From NCBI GenBank assembly GCA_902776765.1, contig CACYRP010000024.1:1-64000 (forward strand): a DNA stretch of 64,000 nucleotides, given 5' to 3'. This document shows, piece after piece, positions 16,201 to 23,992 of this stretch. Both the position numbers and the translations under genes were made by a program. Below the pieces are notes generated by a model. That model was not told where the DNA came from. It ran no database searches and worked only from the letters and a program-made list of their open reading frames with translations. The DNA is from Fibrobacter succinogenes (GTDB lineage: Bacteria; Fibrobacterota; Fibrobacteria; Fibrobacterales; Fibrobacteraceae). The stretch's first letter is position 1. The number at the start of each line of letters is the position of its first letter.

Positions 16201-17317
16201 GTCTTTGACCAAAAATCCGAATGCAGAAAGATTCTTTACGCAAGGGAATTTGCAAAACAAGTTCTACATCAAGACCGTCGAACGTGCCGTCGATCTTTAC
16301 CGCGATGTCATTTTCGTTTGTGCAGACACCAATAGTGAAAAAGGTGCGAGCGAAATCAGCAAACTAGCCATTGCCACAACGCTTGCCAAGCAAAGCCTTT
16401 GCCTATTCTTGACAAACGAAGAAGCCGATAAAATTGCCAAAGCCAAGCCAAGCCTATTCCAAGCATGGGTCCAGTCGCTCAAGGCAAAAACTTCTTTTGA
16501 CAACCCAATCGACTACGCCATAGAAGAATCCGATTTTGACGTACAAATTAAAGACATTTTCAAACAAAATTCTATTGCGTATAAGGACTTTCTCGCAACA
16601 GGTAACATACCTATAGGCCCCGTTGTCATTGACGCCAACAACCCCAAGCATTTCCTTGCCGTTATCGAAACCGATTGCGGCTGCTGTCTTTATAAAGAAT
16701 CCATCGAAGACCGCGTTTACATTCGACCGAACACGCTTTCGAGGTTCGGATGGAAAATCTTGAACATGTGGCTCCCGCTTTGGCACATTTCGAACGAGGA
16801 CGAGAAAGAAAACCTCGTTACCACCATTGCAATTGAACAAAGTGTCGCACCGCCACCGCAAGAAGACACCCCTGCCGACGATGCAGAACAGAACAATAGA
16901 GTTCAGGCAGAGCCCTACAACGTAGTGCATTTCGCCATGGACGCCGCCTCGAAAAAAATACCCATTCAAGAACATCCAATAGACAAGCTCATCGAACAGC
17001 TAAAGTTCTATGTCGATAAGGAGTCGCCAATCCATGGGGAATTGCTATTGCAGAGGCTTCTGGAATTGCACCACATAGACCATACAACGCCCAAGATCAA
17101 TGCGACATTGAACGAAGCAATCAAGCAGGCGCTGCACCAAAAGCAATTCGTGAAAACAGGACCTTTCTTCTATTCTCTCACGAACAAAGAAATCGTGCTG
17201 CGCGACCGTTCCAAGAGGCCCGACAACGAGCGCAAGATGGCTTATGTTCCACCCGAAGAACGCGCCCTCGTCAAGCTCGATGAACTCAGCACCAAGCAGA
17301 TTCTAGGCGTGCTTTAA
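13229..17317 (+). CDS. DUF4011/DUF3320 helicase-nuclease homologue with degraded ATPase motifs
   Basis: This 1362-residue protein follows the plan of large DUF4011 proteins: an N-terminal DUF4011-like region with RLLNFSQKN, a superfamily I helicase core, a Vsr/MTES_1575-like nuclease, and a C-terminal DUF3320-like domain (about 1235-1330). The helicase motifs are damaged. Where GPPGTGKS is expected it reads TLPGAEKA (ending residue 287). The DEAS Walker B reads DADC (839-842), GDxxQ reads GNPYA, and the HYRS-like motif reads TQYAS. The nuclease core keeps an Asp in VVIDA (1135) and ETD (1147-1149). Relatives are often linked to defence or DNA processing. It may act without ATP hydrolysis. I chose the ATG at 13229, since the upstream TTG overlaps a promoter box. 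Confidence 0.7.
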   Translation: MTSTSVSTTIEKICEEAAAFDSKDRLLNFSQKNKIQSPLLVDNGDNFFETWQKEQKPRALAQFFPVSAKYSDEKQAADLDAFRKILKSKTQDFCNQDLYMVKGFIKYDEKMLAPALLVPLTYDPEHDTVAISAGAPVENIALQALDKRIKYPVASDFYKNGTFELQKFFDTLEKKIAPRNDWKFTSNGFCLMFYSTNSLLLKKSLSDDCWTTSKAANNEFFIATIGNEGFLPHPSLFDSVPYDHVYNPVNHFFPYTTDSQTNKAVIDALHDDNFAFAIQTLPGAEKAKVAVNIAAECLQKKKKVCVISRRAITKFNFDNAWKPPYRSFQSPERDVLKTSLKELRAKIVTYYDSVNQPLKPSGITLTELFDGITKLKPFKTKFENDLFKGVENVHYDKFKSMHSSLERIAELFFNENGIEIYEAFQGIMLPAVSKERKNAIGRELEQTKILIDAIKPFAENIIKSKLFPSGTKLADILNLIDILQNTFENDLPAFEEWNLHSNGWIAYQDDLNDLPNAGARWTTYRRKGSDVFTDDAVDKNIIAAREEFSNSLNSTLKSLSDHYRRPKRLLLSVFKNPKSITSDEMLLEEVDKLIEIQEYKRKFKDSSVLATRLFGKDWKFEKTDWNDLSNKIRHYYVFRAHFKDHDHFDYLIQLLEKWYLFKPFAEDFDNIRLRIRELQHKFQNISRTLILSETMEIPSVELWFGQIERLSAHWNDQNIYLQLREHMENINDSPCENLAEYITDSKNASKDLAMAFARAWTNGQMQMATVKCPELFNTSSKNRKQQSKQYRTLLDQFCNANFRAAHEAAEKNPALFKNITLSQSYNLDLDTFDVTLFLDADCTTIAEVMPGIYHSKKVILLGNPYAPMLETLPMDACNTEVSSQSIFFKDNVLSASLRKGIPTRVIGFTTQYASPSLFNFANNRIYYNEIAQFPNSILTTNKLQTLKLSQDKVASIAEKAIQHALKNPGQTLGIIASNQSLCNEIEEALQKSLTKNPNAERFFTQGNLQNKFYIKTVERAVDLYRDVIFVCADTNSEKGASEISKLAIATTLAKQSLCLFLTNEEADKIAKAKPSLFQAWVQSLKAKTSFDNPIDYAIEESDFDVQIKDIFKQNSIAYKDFLATGNIPIGPVVIDANNPKHFLAVIETDCGCCLYKESIEDRVYIRPNTLSRFGWKILNMWLPLWHISNEDEKENLVTTIAIEQSVAPPPQEDTPADDAEQNNRVQAEPYNVVHFAMDAASKKIPIQEHPIDKLIEQLKFYVDKESPIHGELLLQRLLELHHIDHTTPKINATLNEAIKQALHQKQFVKTGPFFYSLTNKEIVLRDRSKRPDNERKMAYVPPEERALVKLDELSTKQILGVL

Positions 17318-17361
17318 CGCTAGCATACCATAAACAGTAAGTTATAGTATCAGGGAAAAAA

Positions 17362-17398
17362 TTTTAAGCCATTCCACACTCTGTGGAATGGCTTAAAA
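17362..17398. terminator. bidirectional terminator between converging genes
   Basis: A perfect 17-bp stem around a 3-base loop (arms 17362-17378 and 17382-17398, core AAGCCATTCCACA) is flanked by T-runs on one strand and A-runs on the other. It serves the DUF4011 gene from one side and the SPOR gene from the other. Confidence 0.9.
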
Positions 17399-17440
17399 AA
17401 TATTCGTCTCTCTCGAACAGATCGTTCGAGGATCTAGACT

Positions 17441-17842
17441 CTAGCGAAGCTTAACGACAAAGGCGTTAATATTGTACGCAGAAAGCTCGCGTGCCTTATC
17501 TTCGGCGACCTTGCGCTTTGTCCATCCACCACCACGAAGCTTGTAAAACGGCGTATCGAAAACCACCTGGATAGTATAGCCCGTACTCGCAGAAAGCTGC
17601 GCTTTGCGTCTCTGTGCAGCATCGAAGTCACCCACAGCTTCGAACTGGAGCATATAGAATCCATCACCCTTGTCGTTCTTGCCAGAAACCTTGGTAGGCA
17701 AGACAGAATTACTTGTCGTATCGCGGAGCGATGCGCTAAGCGTCGGCTTGTACTCGTTACCGCGGAAAAGAGAGTCCATATCAGTTGGCGATCCGGCCCA
17801 AGCCAAAGCGCATAAAGAAGCTGCAATTAAAATCTTTCGCAT
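17441..17842 (-). CDS. exported SPOR-domain protein
   Basis: The 133-residue protein has a signal peptide (MRKILIAASLCALAWA, then GS). Its C-terminal 70 residues are SPOR-like: a first strand FYMLQFEAVGDF, a helix with AAQRRKAQL, a GYTIQVVFDTPFYKLRGGGW middle and a final helix-strand ending AFVVKLR. SPOR domains bind glycan strands stripped of stem peptides, often at the division septum. A periplasmic peptidoglycan-binding role is inferred. The ATG lies five bases from a TATATTTC box, suggesting a leaderless message. It stands just downstream of the fibro-slime gene's terminator and has its own promoter. Confidence 0.75.
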   Translation of the reverse strand: MRKILIAASLCALAWAGSPTDMDSLFRGNEYKPTLSASLRDTTSNSVLPTKVSGKNDKGDGFYMLQFEAVGDFDAAQRRKAQLSASTGYTIQVVFDTPFYKLRGGGWTKRKVAEDKARELSAYNINAFVVKLR

Positions 17843-17847
17843 GTATA

Positions 17848-17855
17848 GAAATATA
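17848..17855 (-). promoter_or_regulatory. TATATTTC promoter box for the SPOR gene
   Basis: On the minus strand TATATTTC lies five bases before the ATG and directly after the T-run of the upstream terminator. Confidence 0.5.
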
Positions 17856-17880
17856 GCAAAAGCCTCCCCGAAGGGAGGCT
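17855..17880 (-). terminator. terminator after the fibro-slime gene
   Basis: AGCCTCCC pairs with GGGAGGCT across a 4-base loop, followed on the minus strand by TTTT. It lies about 22 bp past the fibro-slime stop codon. Confidence 0.85.
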
Positions 17881-17902
17881 TTGAAACTTTTAAAGAACTC
17901 TA

Positions 17903-20900
17903 TTACGGATTAAGCTTAATTGCCGGGAAGCTGCCAGTCGTCTTAGCGTTATGGCGGACACCCCACATTTCACGCTTTTCGAACTTGTTCTTCTTACCGT
18001 GGTTATCAAGCTGTACGTAAGTCTTGAGCTTGGAAATGTAAGCACCAGAACCCACGAGACGATTCTTGTTAGACTTCATGTTCCACAAGATGTAGAAGTT
18101 TTTACGGTTTTCAACGCAGTTGTGACCCGGACCACCGAAGTAGTACTTTCCGTTGACGCTGTAGTTCTTGTCGTCATCGCAGAAGATACGTCCCTTATTC
18201 GTAGCCACATGAGCGCCCAAGTTCGTAAAGAAGCTCAGTTCATAATCAAAGAACACGTTCTTCTTGTCGGCATTGACATAATCATCCCTGGATTCAATCA
18301 AGGCACCCATATCGGTCTTGACATACCAGCCATGCGGAATATAGCCATACTTTTCGAGGTTTTCACCCTTTCCGGCACGAATATCAGCTCTGAAGTCATC
18401 ATCATCCTTGCTTGCATCATAGGTAACAACTTCGAACGGGTCATATATAGCAGCTTCGCTCGGAGTCTTCGGAATGCCGCCCATAGCAGACGGAATAAGT
18501 CTCACAGCGTAAGAGTTAACTTCACCAGAAATCAGAACCCACGGAGACGGACGACGGTTAGAAGCATCATAGCCAGGAGCCACATTCCACTTGTAAGTTG
18601 CATCGTCAGCCGGACGGAGAGTATCCGTTCCAAAGATAGCCTTATCATAATCAGACTGGTCCGTAAAGAGGCCAACACCAGCGATACTACCGAAGTGGAT
18701 ATAGTCACCAGACTGCGGGAACAAACTGCTCGGGCTGTAAAGCAAGTTCATGACATTCGAGTTCGTTGTAGCAGGAATCGAAGAGCCGGCATTCAAAGGA
18801 ATATGTTCCGTAAACTGCGGTTCCTTGCCGTTGTTGATGTAGAACGAAAGCACAGCATCGCCCTTAGCTACACCTTCTGTTGTCTTCTGAACAGGTTCAG
18901 AGAATTCAATCTTGAGCTTAGCCAATTCGACACCGCCCAAAGTTTCCTTCATTGCTCTAGCAGAGACAATAATCGGTGCAATACGATCATAGAGATCGCA
19001 CTCGTAATCGGATGTTTTGGGCCTTCCAGCAAACATGTAAGTAGCCCAAGACTTGATTTTACCCTTACCAGAGGTCTTCACCTTCTTGGAAAGCTTCTTG
19101 CCACCCAAGGTGATTCGCGGAGCGCAGAGCGTATCATCAAGACCCGCAGCAGCGCCGCAAAGAGCGCCAGTTGCAATTTCAGCCTTTTCAAACACCACAG
19201 AATCCTTAACATCTTCATCCCAGAAGATTGCAATCTTTTCCGGGAGAGAGTCCTTATGGAACTTACGATAGTAGTAAATGGCAACAGAGTCACCAATACC
19301 ATCGAGGTATTCCGTCTGCATGCTGAAATACTTCTCTGGGATATTCATAGCAGACGACGGGAGTTCACCATGAACGTCAAAGATGTCAGCAATGACCGGA
19401 GTCGGAACAGGCGGTTCAAGGAACTGCAAGTTCGTATATATAGCCTGCATAAGACTTGCGTTCGGCCCCGTCACGTGGAGTTTTGCGAAGTCCGGAGCCT
19501 GGAATACCAATTCAGACATGACAGTAATCGTAGCACGTCCATTCATGATACGCATGTTGGAATCAGGACGCACACCCTTAGAAAGCTGAGAACCTTCACC
19601 CAACTTAATGTTGTTGCAAACATCACCGCACGGAGTGTCCGATTCTGGATTAAGAGCAATCAAATAGAAGTCATAAGGCGTTCTTCTCATACGTGTATAG
19701 TCTGTCGGGTCAGCGTTCTTCGGAGTGAGCGAAGTTTCAGACTCAACAAAGGTAATCTTCGGAACGAAGAACTTAAGTTTTGCCTTGCGGGAATCACCCT
19801 TAACATTGATGGTAACATGTTCTACATAAGAAGTTGTAAATTCACCATACTGAATCGTTGCGTAAACAGTATCAACACCACCATTACCAATTACATGCGA
19901 AACTTTCGGGTTGTATGGAGAAAGTTTTCCATTTTCTAATTTATAGAAGGTAACAATATTACGATCTCCAATATCTACGCCATTAGTATCCTTAACTTCC
20001 AAGGAATACGAAGCACCTGGAACCGGATTAAGCTTAAGATATTCAGTGCAACTAGCGGCGCCTGCACACGGATCCGTACTTGGAGCAATATAGAGCGGAA
20101 TCAAGTCTTCGATAGCCGGATCATTAGAAGTTGCGATAGAAGAAGACTTAAACTTCATCGGCGCACTAGCGACAGCACCATTCATAATAACAGCATCACG
20201 GTTAGCAACACTAACACTACCTTCAACTTCTATTTTCCTAATATAGACATCAGAATTAATCTTCACTCTAAGGTAATAGGTATTCGGCGGCAACATGGAC
20301 TTGAGTTTTACCTCGTTAATCACAGGAGCATACAGTTCCGTTACGTTAATAGCACCACCATACTGAACCGGATTTGCTTCAAATTGTTCTTCAGAAACTT
20401 CGATCTTCGTCGGATCCGTACCACTCTTATCTCTTGTAAACATGTAAGTAATCTTGTGGCCAGCTTTAGTAATTTCCGGTCCTACGAGAAGCACAGTAGA
20501 ACCCATTGCAGCTGCACAGCTACCGCCACCAGACTGAGCATAGGAGAGAACAATCTTATTATCACCGGTAAGCATATATTCTTCAAAATTTTCAAATTCA
20601 GCGGTTTCAATACCAGTTTTCTGTTCAATGAACATATTCGTCTTGATACGAACGTTACTCATCGTTGTACGACGGTCGCAGAAGAAGATATCGATATCAT
20701 AAGTAGAACCCGGTTTGGCATCCGGCATAAACTTATCCAAATCCACATAGCCCGGAGCAGCAAGGTGAGTACCACCAAGGTCCACAGCAAGTTTATTATC
20801 AATGTAAACCCAAATGTCATCGTCACCACGGAAGCTGAACTTCAAGCCCTTCTTAAAGAGGAAATTAGCATGAGATTCGAAGCAGAAGTGTTGGTTACGG

Positions 20901-22606
20901 CCACCATTCTTAGAACCTACGTCTGAATCCCAACGGTAATCAGCACCAGTTGCAGTTGCAGCTACAGCCGAATCGGTACCCGATGCATAGAACTGCCAAT
21001 CAGCAGGAGCCTTATCCGGGCAGCTCCAACCAAAAACGCAATCATTAGGAGCCATTAAATGGAGTGCAGAACCCACTGCAGCGGTCGTGCCATCACCATC
21101 GGCAAAGAGGCTATCGCACTTATGACCTCCAGACCAACCCGGACCATTGCAATACGTATCGATCAGAGGAATTTTTTCTGTCGGATGAAGTTCACGAAGA
21201 GCAGGACCATAGAATACAGGACCTTGTGCCCAACGCTTGGTACGAGCTGTAGGAACTGCCACCTGATTAGAATCGGCATCCCTTAACTTTTCCACAGTCG
21301 TAGATTCTGCAGGATAGAAACCACCCTGAGCGGCTCTTGCAAGACCACCGCTTGTATAGAAATCAGAGTCAAATTCCCACTTACCATCGTCAGCACGGGT
21401 AAACGGCATGTCATAGCAAGTCACTTCGTTCACGCCCTGGGTGTAATTGAACAACTGATTGAAATACTTTTCGTCCATAAAGCACTTTTTACCAGCAGCA
21501 GTAAGCTTTGGTTTTTTGGTAGCCTTATCCAAAGTGCTTTCAACAATCCCCGGAGTCACACCGATACAAGCTTTAATAGCAGCACGAGCCGTATTTAAAT
21601 CAACACCTTGTGCTGCAGTCTTTTTATCTACACCTTGTTTATCTACACCTTGGCAACCTTCTTCGTTATCTCTCGAATCTTTTTTGTAGCAAGAGAACGA
21701 CGGATGCAAATCAGCATCAGTATCATAAATACGGGCAGCAAGGAAATACATGCAACTACCCGTAATTCCAGGATTCGATACATACCAACCAAAGTCAACA
21801 CCCTGAAGTTCAGAAGCCTTTTTCGCATCGGCAACAAAGTACAATTTCTTTTCGTGACCCAGTTCCTGATCATAAACCTCAAACAACACTTTTAAATTAA
21901 TTTCTTCAGGAGCTTTACCTTCATTGGCGGCCTTTTCACCACCAAAACCTATCGCATTCGACAAGTTTTCATCATCATCTCTATGGATAAAGACCTTCGT
22001 CGGAAGCGGTTCATCGACATAACGTCTAAAGTACCAACCACAATTATTATTATCGATATCCATTTCGCGTTCTTTGCCGTCTTCGCTAATCATCGGGACC
22101 GCGCTCTTCCAAATCCTATTATCCGGCAAGAATACGTAGAAATATTTTACATCAGGAGGATCACCCTTGACATAGGGCTTGGTCGGATCTTCAAAACTCG
22201 GTTGAATCCAAAGTTCGTTTTTTACGCCAAAATCTTTGCAAGTAAAGCCGGTTGTTTCCTGAAACTGGACATTCTTGCCAATCTGAGTCCGAGTGATACC
22301 ACCCGCCTGACCATAGTCACCCCTAGCAGCGGAGATGTGGAAAAAATCCGCGTTATTGGTACCACCAATTTTGGCCGTAGAAATTTCATACCAACTGGGG
22401 TACTTAGTACTCTTTGTAAAGCCGTCAAAGTTGCCACCGCCAGCTGTAAAAGCGGTAGTCCAGCCATCCGGAAGTTTAAGATAAACGGTTCCCTCACACC
22501 CTTTAAGTGCTGCCGACGCATTTTGCACAACGGCAAAGAGCATAACACAGCCCAATACCCATAATTTTAAGGATTTCATTGTGTTCTTCATTGTATTTCT
22601 ATCCAT
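17903..22606 (-). CDS. giant secreted fibro-slime domain protein
   Basis: This 1567-residue exported protein starts with a signal peptide (cleavage near NASAALKG). Between about residues 590 and 680 it has a fibro-slime domain, a PA14-like fold named after Fibrobacter and slime moulds: the core holds FSFRGDDDIWVYIDNKLAVD, a GGTH motif and a C-terminal FFCDRR. The rest is beta-rich, with many Cys probably paired as disulfides. It is likely on the cell surface, where relatives are linked to adhesion to plant fibre, though no carbohydrate-binding module is obvious to me. The C-terminal half has Ig-like beta segments and no clear sorting tail. Around residues 320-335 the tripeptide GVD recurs in a small internal duplication. 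It is flanked by its own terminator. Confidence 0.88.
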   Translation of the reverse strand: MDRNTMKNTMKSLKLWVLGCVMLFAVVQNASAALKGCEGTVYLKLPDGWTTAFTAGGGNFDGFTKSTKYPSWYEISTAKIGGTNNADFFHISAARGDYGQAGGITRTQIGKNVQFQETTGFTCKDFGVKNELWIQPSFEDPTKPYVKGDPPDVKYFYVFLPDNRIWKSAVPMISEDGKEREMDIDNNNCGWYFRRYVDEPLPTKVFIHRDDDENLSNAIGFGGEKAANEGKAPEEINLKVLFEVYDQELGHEKKLYFVADAKKASELQGVDFGWYVSNPGITGSCMYFLAARIYDTDADLHPSFSCYKKDSRDNEEGCQGVDKQGVDKKTAAQGVDLNTARAAIKACIGVTPGIVESTLDKATKKPKLTAAGKKCFMDEKYFNQLFNYTQGVNEVTCYDMPFTRADDGKWEFDSDFYTSGGLARAAQGGFYPAESTTVEKLRDADSNQVAVPTARTKRWAQGPVFYGPALRELHPTEKIPLIDTYCNGPGWSGGHKCDSLFADGDGTTAAVGSALHLMAPNDCVFGWSCPDKAPADWQFYASGTDSAVAATATGADYRWDSDVGSKNGGRNQHFCFESHANFLFKKGLKFSFRGDDDIWVYIDNKLAVDLGGTHLAAPGYVDLDKFMPDAKPGSTYDIDIFFCDRRTTMSNVRIKTNMFIEQKTGIETAEFENFEEYMLTGDNKIVLSYAQSGGGSCAAAMGSTVLLVGPEITKAGHKITYMFTRDKSGTDPTKIEVSEEQFEANPVQYGGAINVTELYAPVINEVKLKSMLPPNTYYLRVKINSDVYIRKIEVEGSVSVANRDAVIMNGAVASAPMKFKSSSIATSNDPAIEDLIPLYIAPSTDPCAGAASCTEYLKLNPVPGASYSLEVKDTNGVDIGDRNIVTFYKLENGKLSPYNPKVSHVIGNGGVDTVYATIQYGEFTTSYVEHVTINVKGDSRKAKLKFFVPKITFVESETSLTPKNADPTDYTRMRRTPYDFYLIALNPESDTPCGDVCNNIKLGEGSQLSKGVRPDSNMRIMNGRATITVMSELVFQAPDFAKLHVTGPNASLMQAIYTNLQFLEPPVPTPVIADIFDVHGELPSSAMNIPEKYFSMQTEYLDGIGDSVAIYYYRKFHKDSLPEKIAIFWDEDVKDSVVFEKAEIATGALCGAAAGLDDTLCAPRITLGGKKLSKKVKTSGKGKIKSWATYMFAGRPKTSDYECDLYDRIAPIIVSARAMKETLGGVELAKLKIEFSEPVQKTTEGVAKGDAVLSFYINNGKEPQFTEHIPLNAGSSIPATTNSNVMNLLYSPSSLFPQSGDYIHFGSIAGVGLFTDQSDYDKAIFGTDTLRPADDATYKWNVAPGYDASNRRPSPWVLISGEVNSYAVRLIPSAMGGIPKTPSEAAIYDPFEVVTYDASKDDDDFRADIRAGKGENLEKYGYIPHGWYVKTDMGALIESRDDYVNADKKNVFFDYELSFFTNLGAHVATNKGRIFCDDDKNYSVNGKYYFGGPGHNCVENRKNFYILWNMKSNKNRLVGSGAYISKLKTYVQLDNHGKKNKFEKREMWGVRHNAKTTGSFPAIKLNP

Positions 22607-22961
22607 TTTGGTTCTCTCTGACCACGCAGAACATCAAGAAGACAATCCTCCTCGATATACTACACCGCATGAAATCTACTTTTTTAATTGAAAAAAGGAA
22701 ATTTTTTCTAATAAAGATATGTGAAAAAAAATTTATGTTTACGAATCAACACATTTATTCACATCGTTTCAACAAATAATTTACGTTTTAAAATTCAGTC
22801 AACACAGTGTAAAATTTTGCTTACAAAATAAACTGTATCATAATTGTATTATATAACCAACCTTGCAGTCAGCAGAATGCGGTTGGCTACGGTTAATTCG
22901 AGACGTCGAACCAGAAACTACTTATATTTGGTGTTGGGAAGCGTTAACGCGAGGGATTATT
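22607..22961. other. 355-bp AT-rich divergent promoter region
   Basis: No gene is visible. This region separates the divergent fibro-slime and FHA-GGDEF genes. It is strongly AT-rich with runs of A and T, and contains a TATATTTG box at 22923 directed toward the FHA-GGDEF gene. Confidence 0.55.
22923..22930 (+). promoter_or_regulatory. TATATTTG promoter box for the FHA-GGDEF gene
   Basis: An exact TAnnTTTG match with about 31 bp to the ATG. This gene also has a GAGGG ribosome site, so it is led, unlike the leaderless candidates. Confidence 0.5.
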
Positions 22962-23837
22962 ATGGAAGATGAAACCATCATCAACAACGACAACGTCATC
23001 AGGTTCAACCCGATGGTCATCCATCCGTACTTGATAGTCCTGTACCCGCAAAGCGATTTCACTCAGATTCCGCTCGAAAAAGGAACCATAATTCTCGGAC
23101 GCGGCCAAGGGGCCGACATCCGTTTCGACGACGAGCTGGTGAGCCGCAGGCATTGCGCCCTTTCCTTTGACGGACAGAACGTTACGGTCGAAGACCTTGG
23201 CAGTACAAACGGCACGTTCGTCGACGGGAATTTTGTCCATAAACAAATTCTCGATTCCGACAACAGGCTCCAAATCGGCAAGATGGTCTTAAAGGTCGCC
23301 TACAAGGACCCGAGCGAAGAGGCGTTTAGCCGCGAGCTTTACGAGGCCGCCACGATGGACTCGCTGACAGGCATTTTAAACCGAAAAGCGTTCATGGACC
23401 GCTCCGCGGGCGAGCTCGTATTTGCGCGCCGTAACGATTCTTTTATCCACATCGTAATGATTGACGTCGATGACTTTAAGCGAGTCAATGACTCTTGGGG
23501 GCACCAATGCGGTGACCTTGTTTTAAAAGAAGTCGCCCGACAGTTGAACGACGAAAAGCGAGATTCCGACTTGCTTTGCCGCTACGGCGGCGAGGAATTT
23601 TTGTTGCTCATGAGCGGAATTTCACCCGAAGACGCAAAGAAACGCGCCGAAAAGTTGCGTTCGACGATTGAACGCCACATTTTCTCGTGGATGGATACGA
23701 TTATCCCGGTGACGATTTCCCTTGGGCTTGCATCGCAGGAAGGTAGCAACGTGACGCAAATAAACGAGCTTATTGCCGAAAGCGACCGTTTGCTGTATGT
23801 CGCCAAGAACTGCGGCAAGAATCAGGTGGCCGTTTAG
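22962..23837 (+). CDS. FHA-domain diguanylate cyclase
   Basis: The 291-residue protein joins an FHA domain (about residues 35-115) to a GGDEF domain (about 125-291). FHA domains bind phosphothreonine; the expected GRG, SRRH and NGT motifs are present (ILGRGQGAD, VSRRHCAL, STNGTFVDG). The cyclase has GGEEF near residue 208 and, five residues before it, an intact inhibitory I-site RDSD. It should make cyclic di-GMP and be feedback inhibited, with activity tied to a phosphorylated partner. No membrane segment is seen. The ATG at 22962 has GAGGG six bases upstream; a longer frame to 22863 has no support. Confidence 0.9.
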   Translation: MEDETIINNDNVIRFNPMVIHPYLIVLYPQSDFTQIPLEKGTIILGRGQGADIRFDDELVSRRHCALSFDGQNVTVEDLGSTNGTFVDGNFVHKQILDSDNRLQIGKMVLKVAYKDPSEEAFSRELYEAATMDSLTGILNRKAFMDRSAGELVFARRNDSFIHIVMIDVDDFKRVNDSWGHQCGDLVLKEVARQLNDEKRDSDLLCRYGGEEFLLLMSGISPEDAKKRAEKLRSTIERHIFSWMDTIIPVTISLGLASQEGSNVTQINELIAESDRLLYVAKNCGKNQVAV

Positions 23838-23865
23838 CGATTAGTGAGGAAGCTGAAAGCGGACT

Positions 23866-23937
23866 GTCATTCTCGCGGATGCGAGAATCCATACAATGCT
23901 ATAAAATAATGTATGGATCCTCCTTGCGGAGGATGAC
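23866..23937. repeat. inverted-pair repeat element (BIME/MITE-like), 72 bp
   Basis: The left end GTCATTCTCGCG...ATCCATACA and the right end TGTATGGATCC...GGATGAC are imperfect reverse complements of each other. A second, longer element of the same design is at 27714-27835. Confidence 0.7.
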
Positions 23938-23978
23938 GGGTTGCAACGCACGACTTGCATGGTAGCCTCGCCTTTTGC

Positions 23979-23986
23979 TATATTTG
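23979..23986 (+). promoter_or_regulatory. TATATTTG promoter box for the MATE gene
   Basis: Exact TAnnTTTG, six bases before the ATG at 23993. There is no room for a normal ribosome site. Confidence 0.55.
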
Positions 23987-23992
23987 GGCGAA

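Noticed and set aside
17951..19939. 662-codon plus-strand open frame
   Set aside because: Antisense to the fibro-slime gene; no ribosome site or recognisable domain.
22607..22961. Possible small RNA or replication origin in the AT-rich gap
   Set aside because: No DnaA box cluster, no hairpin plus T-run, and no conserved RNA fold that I can see.
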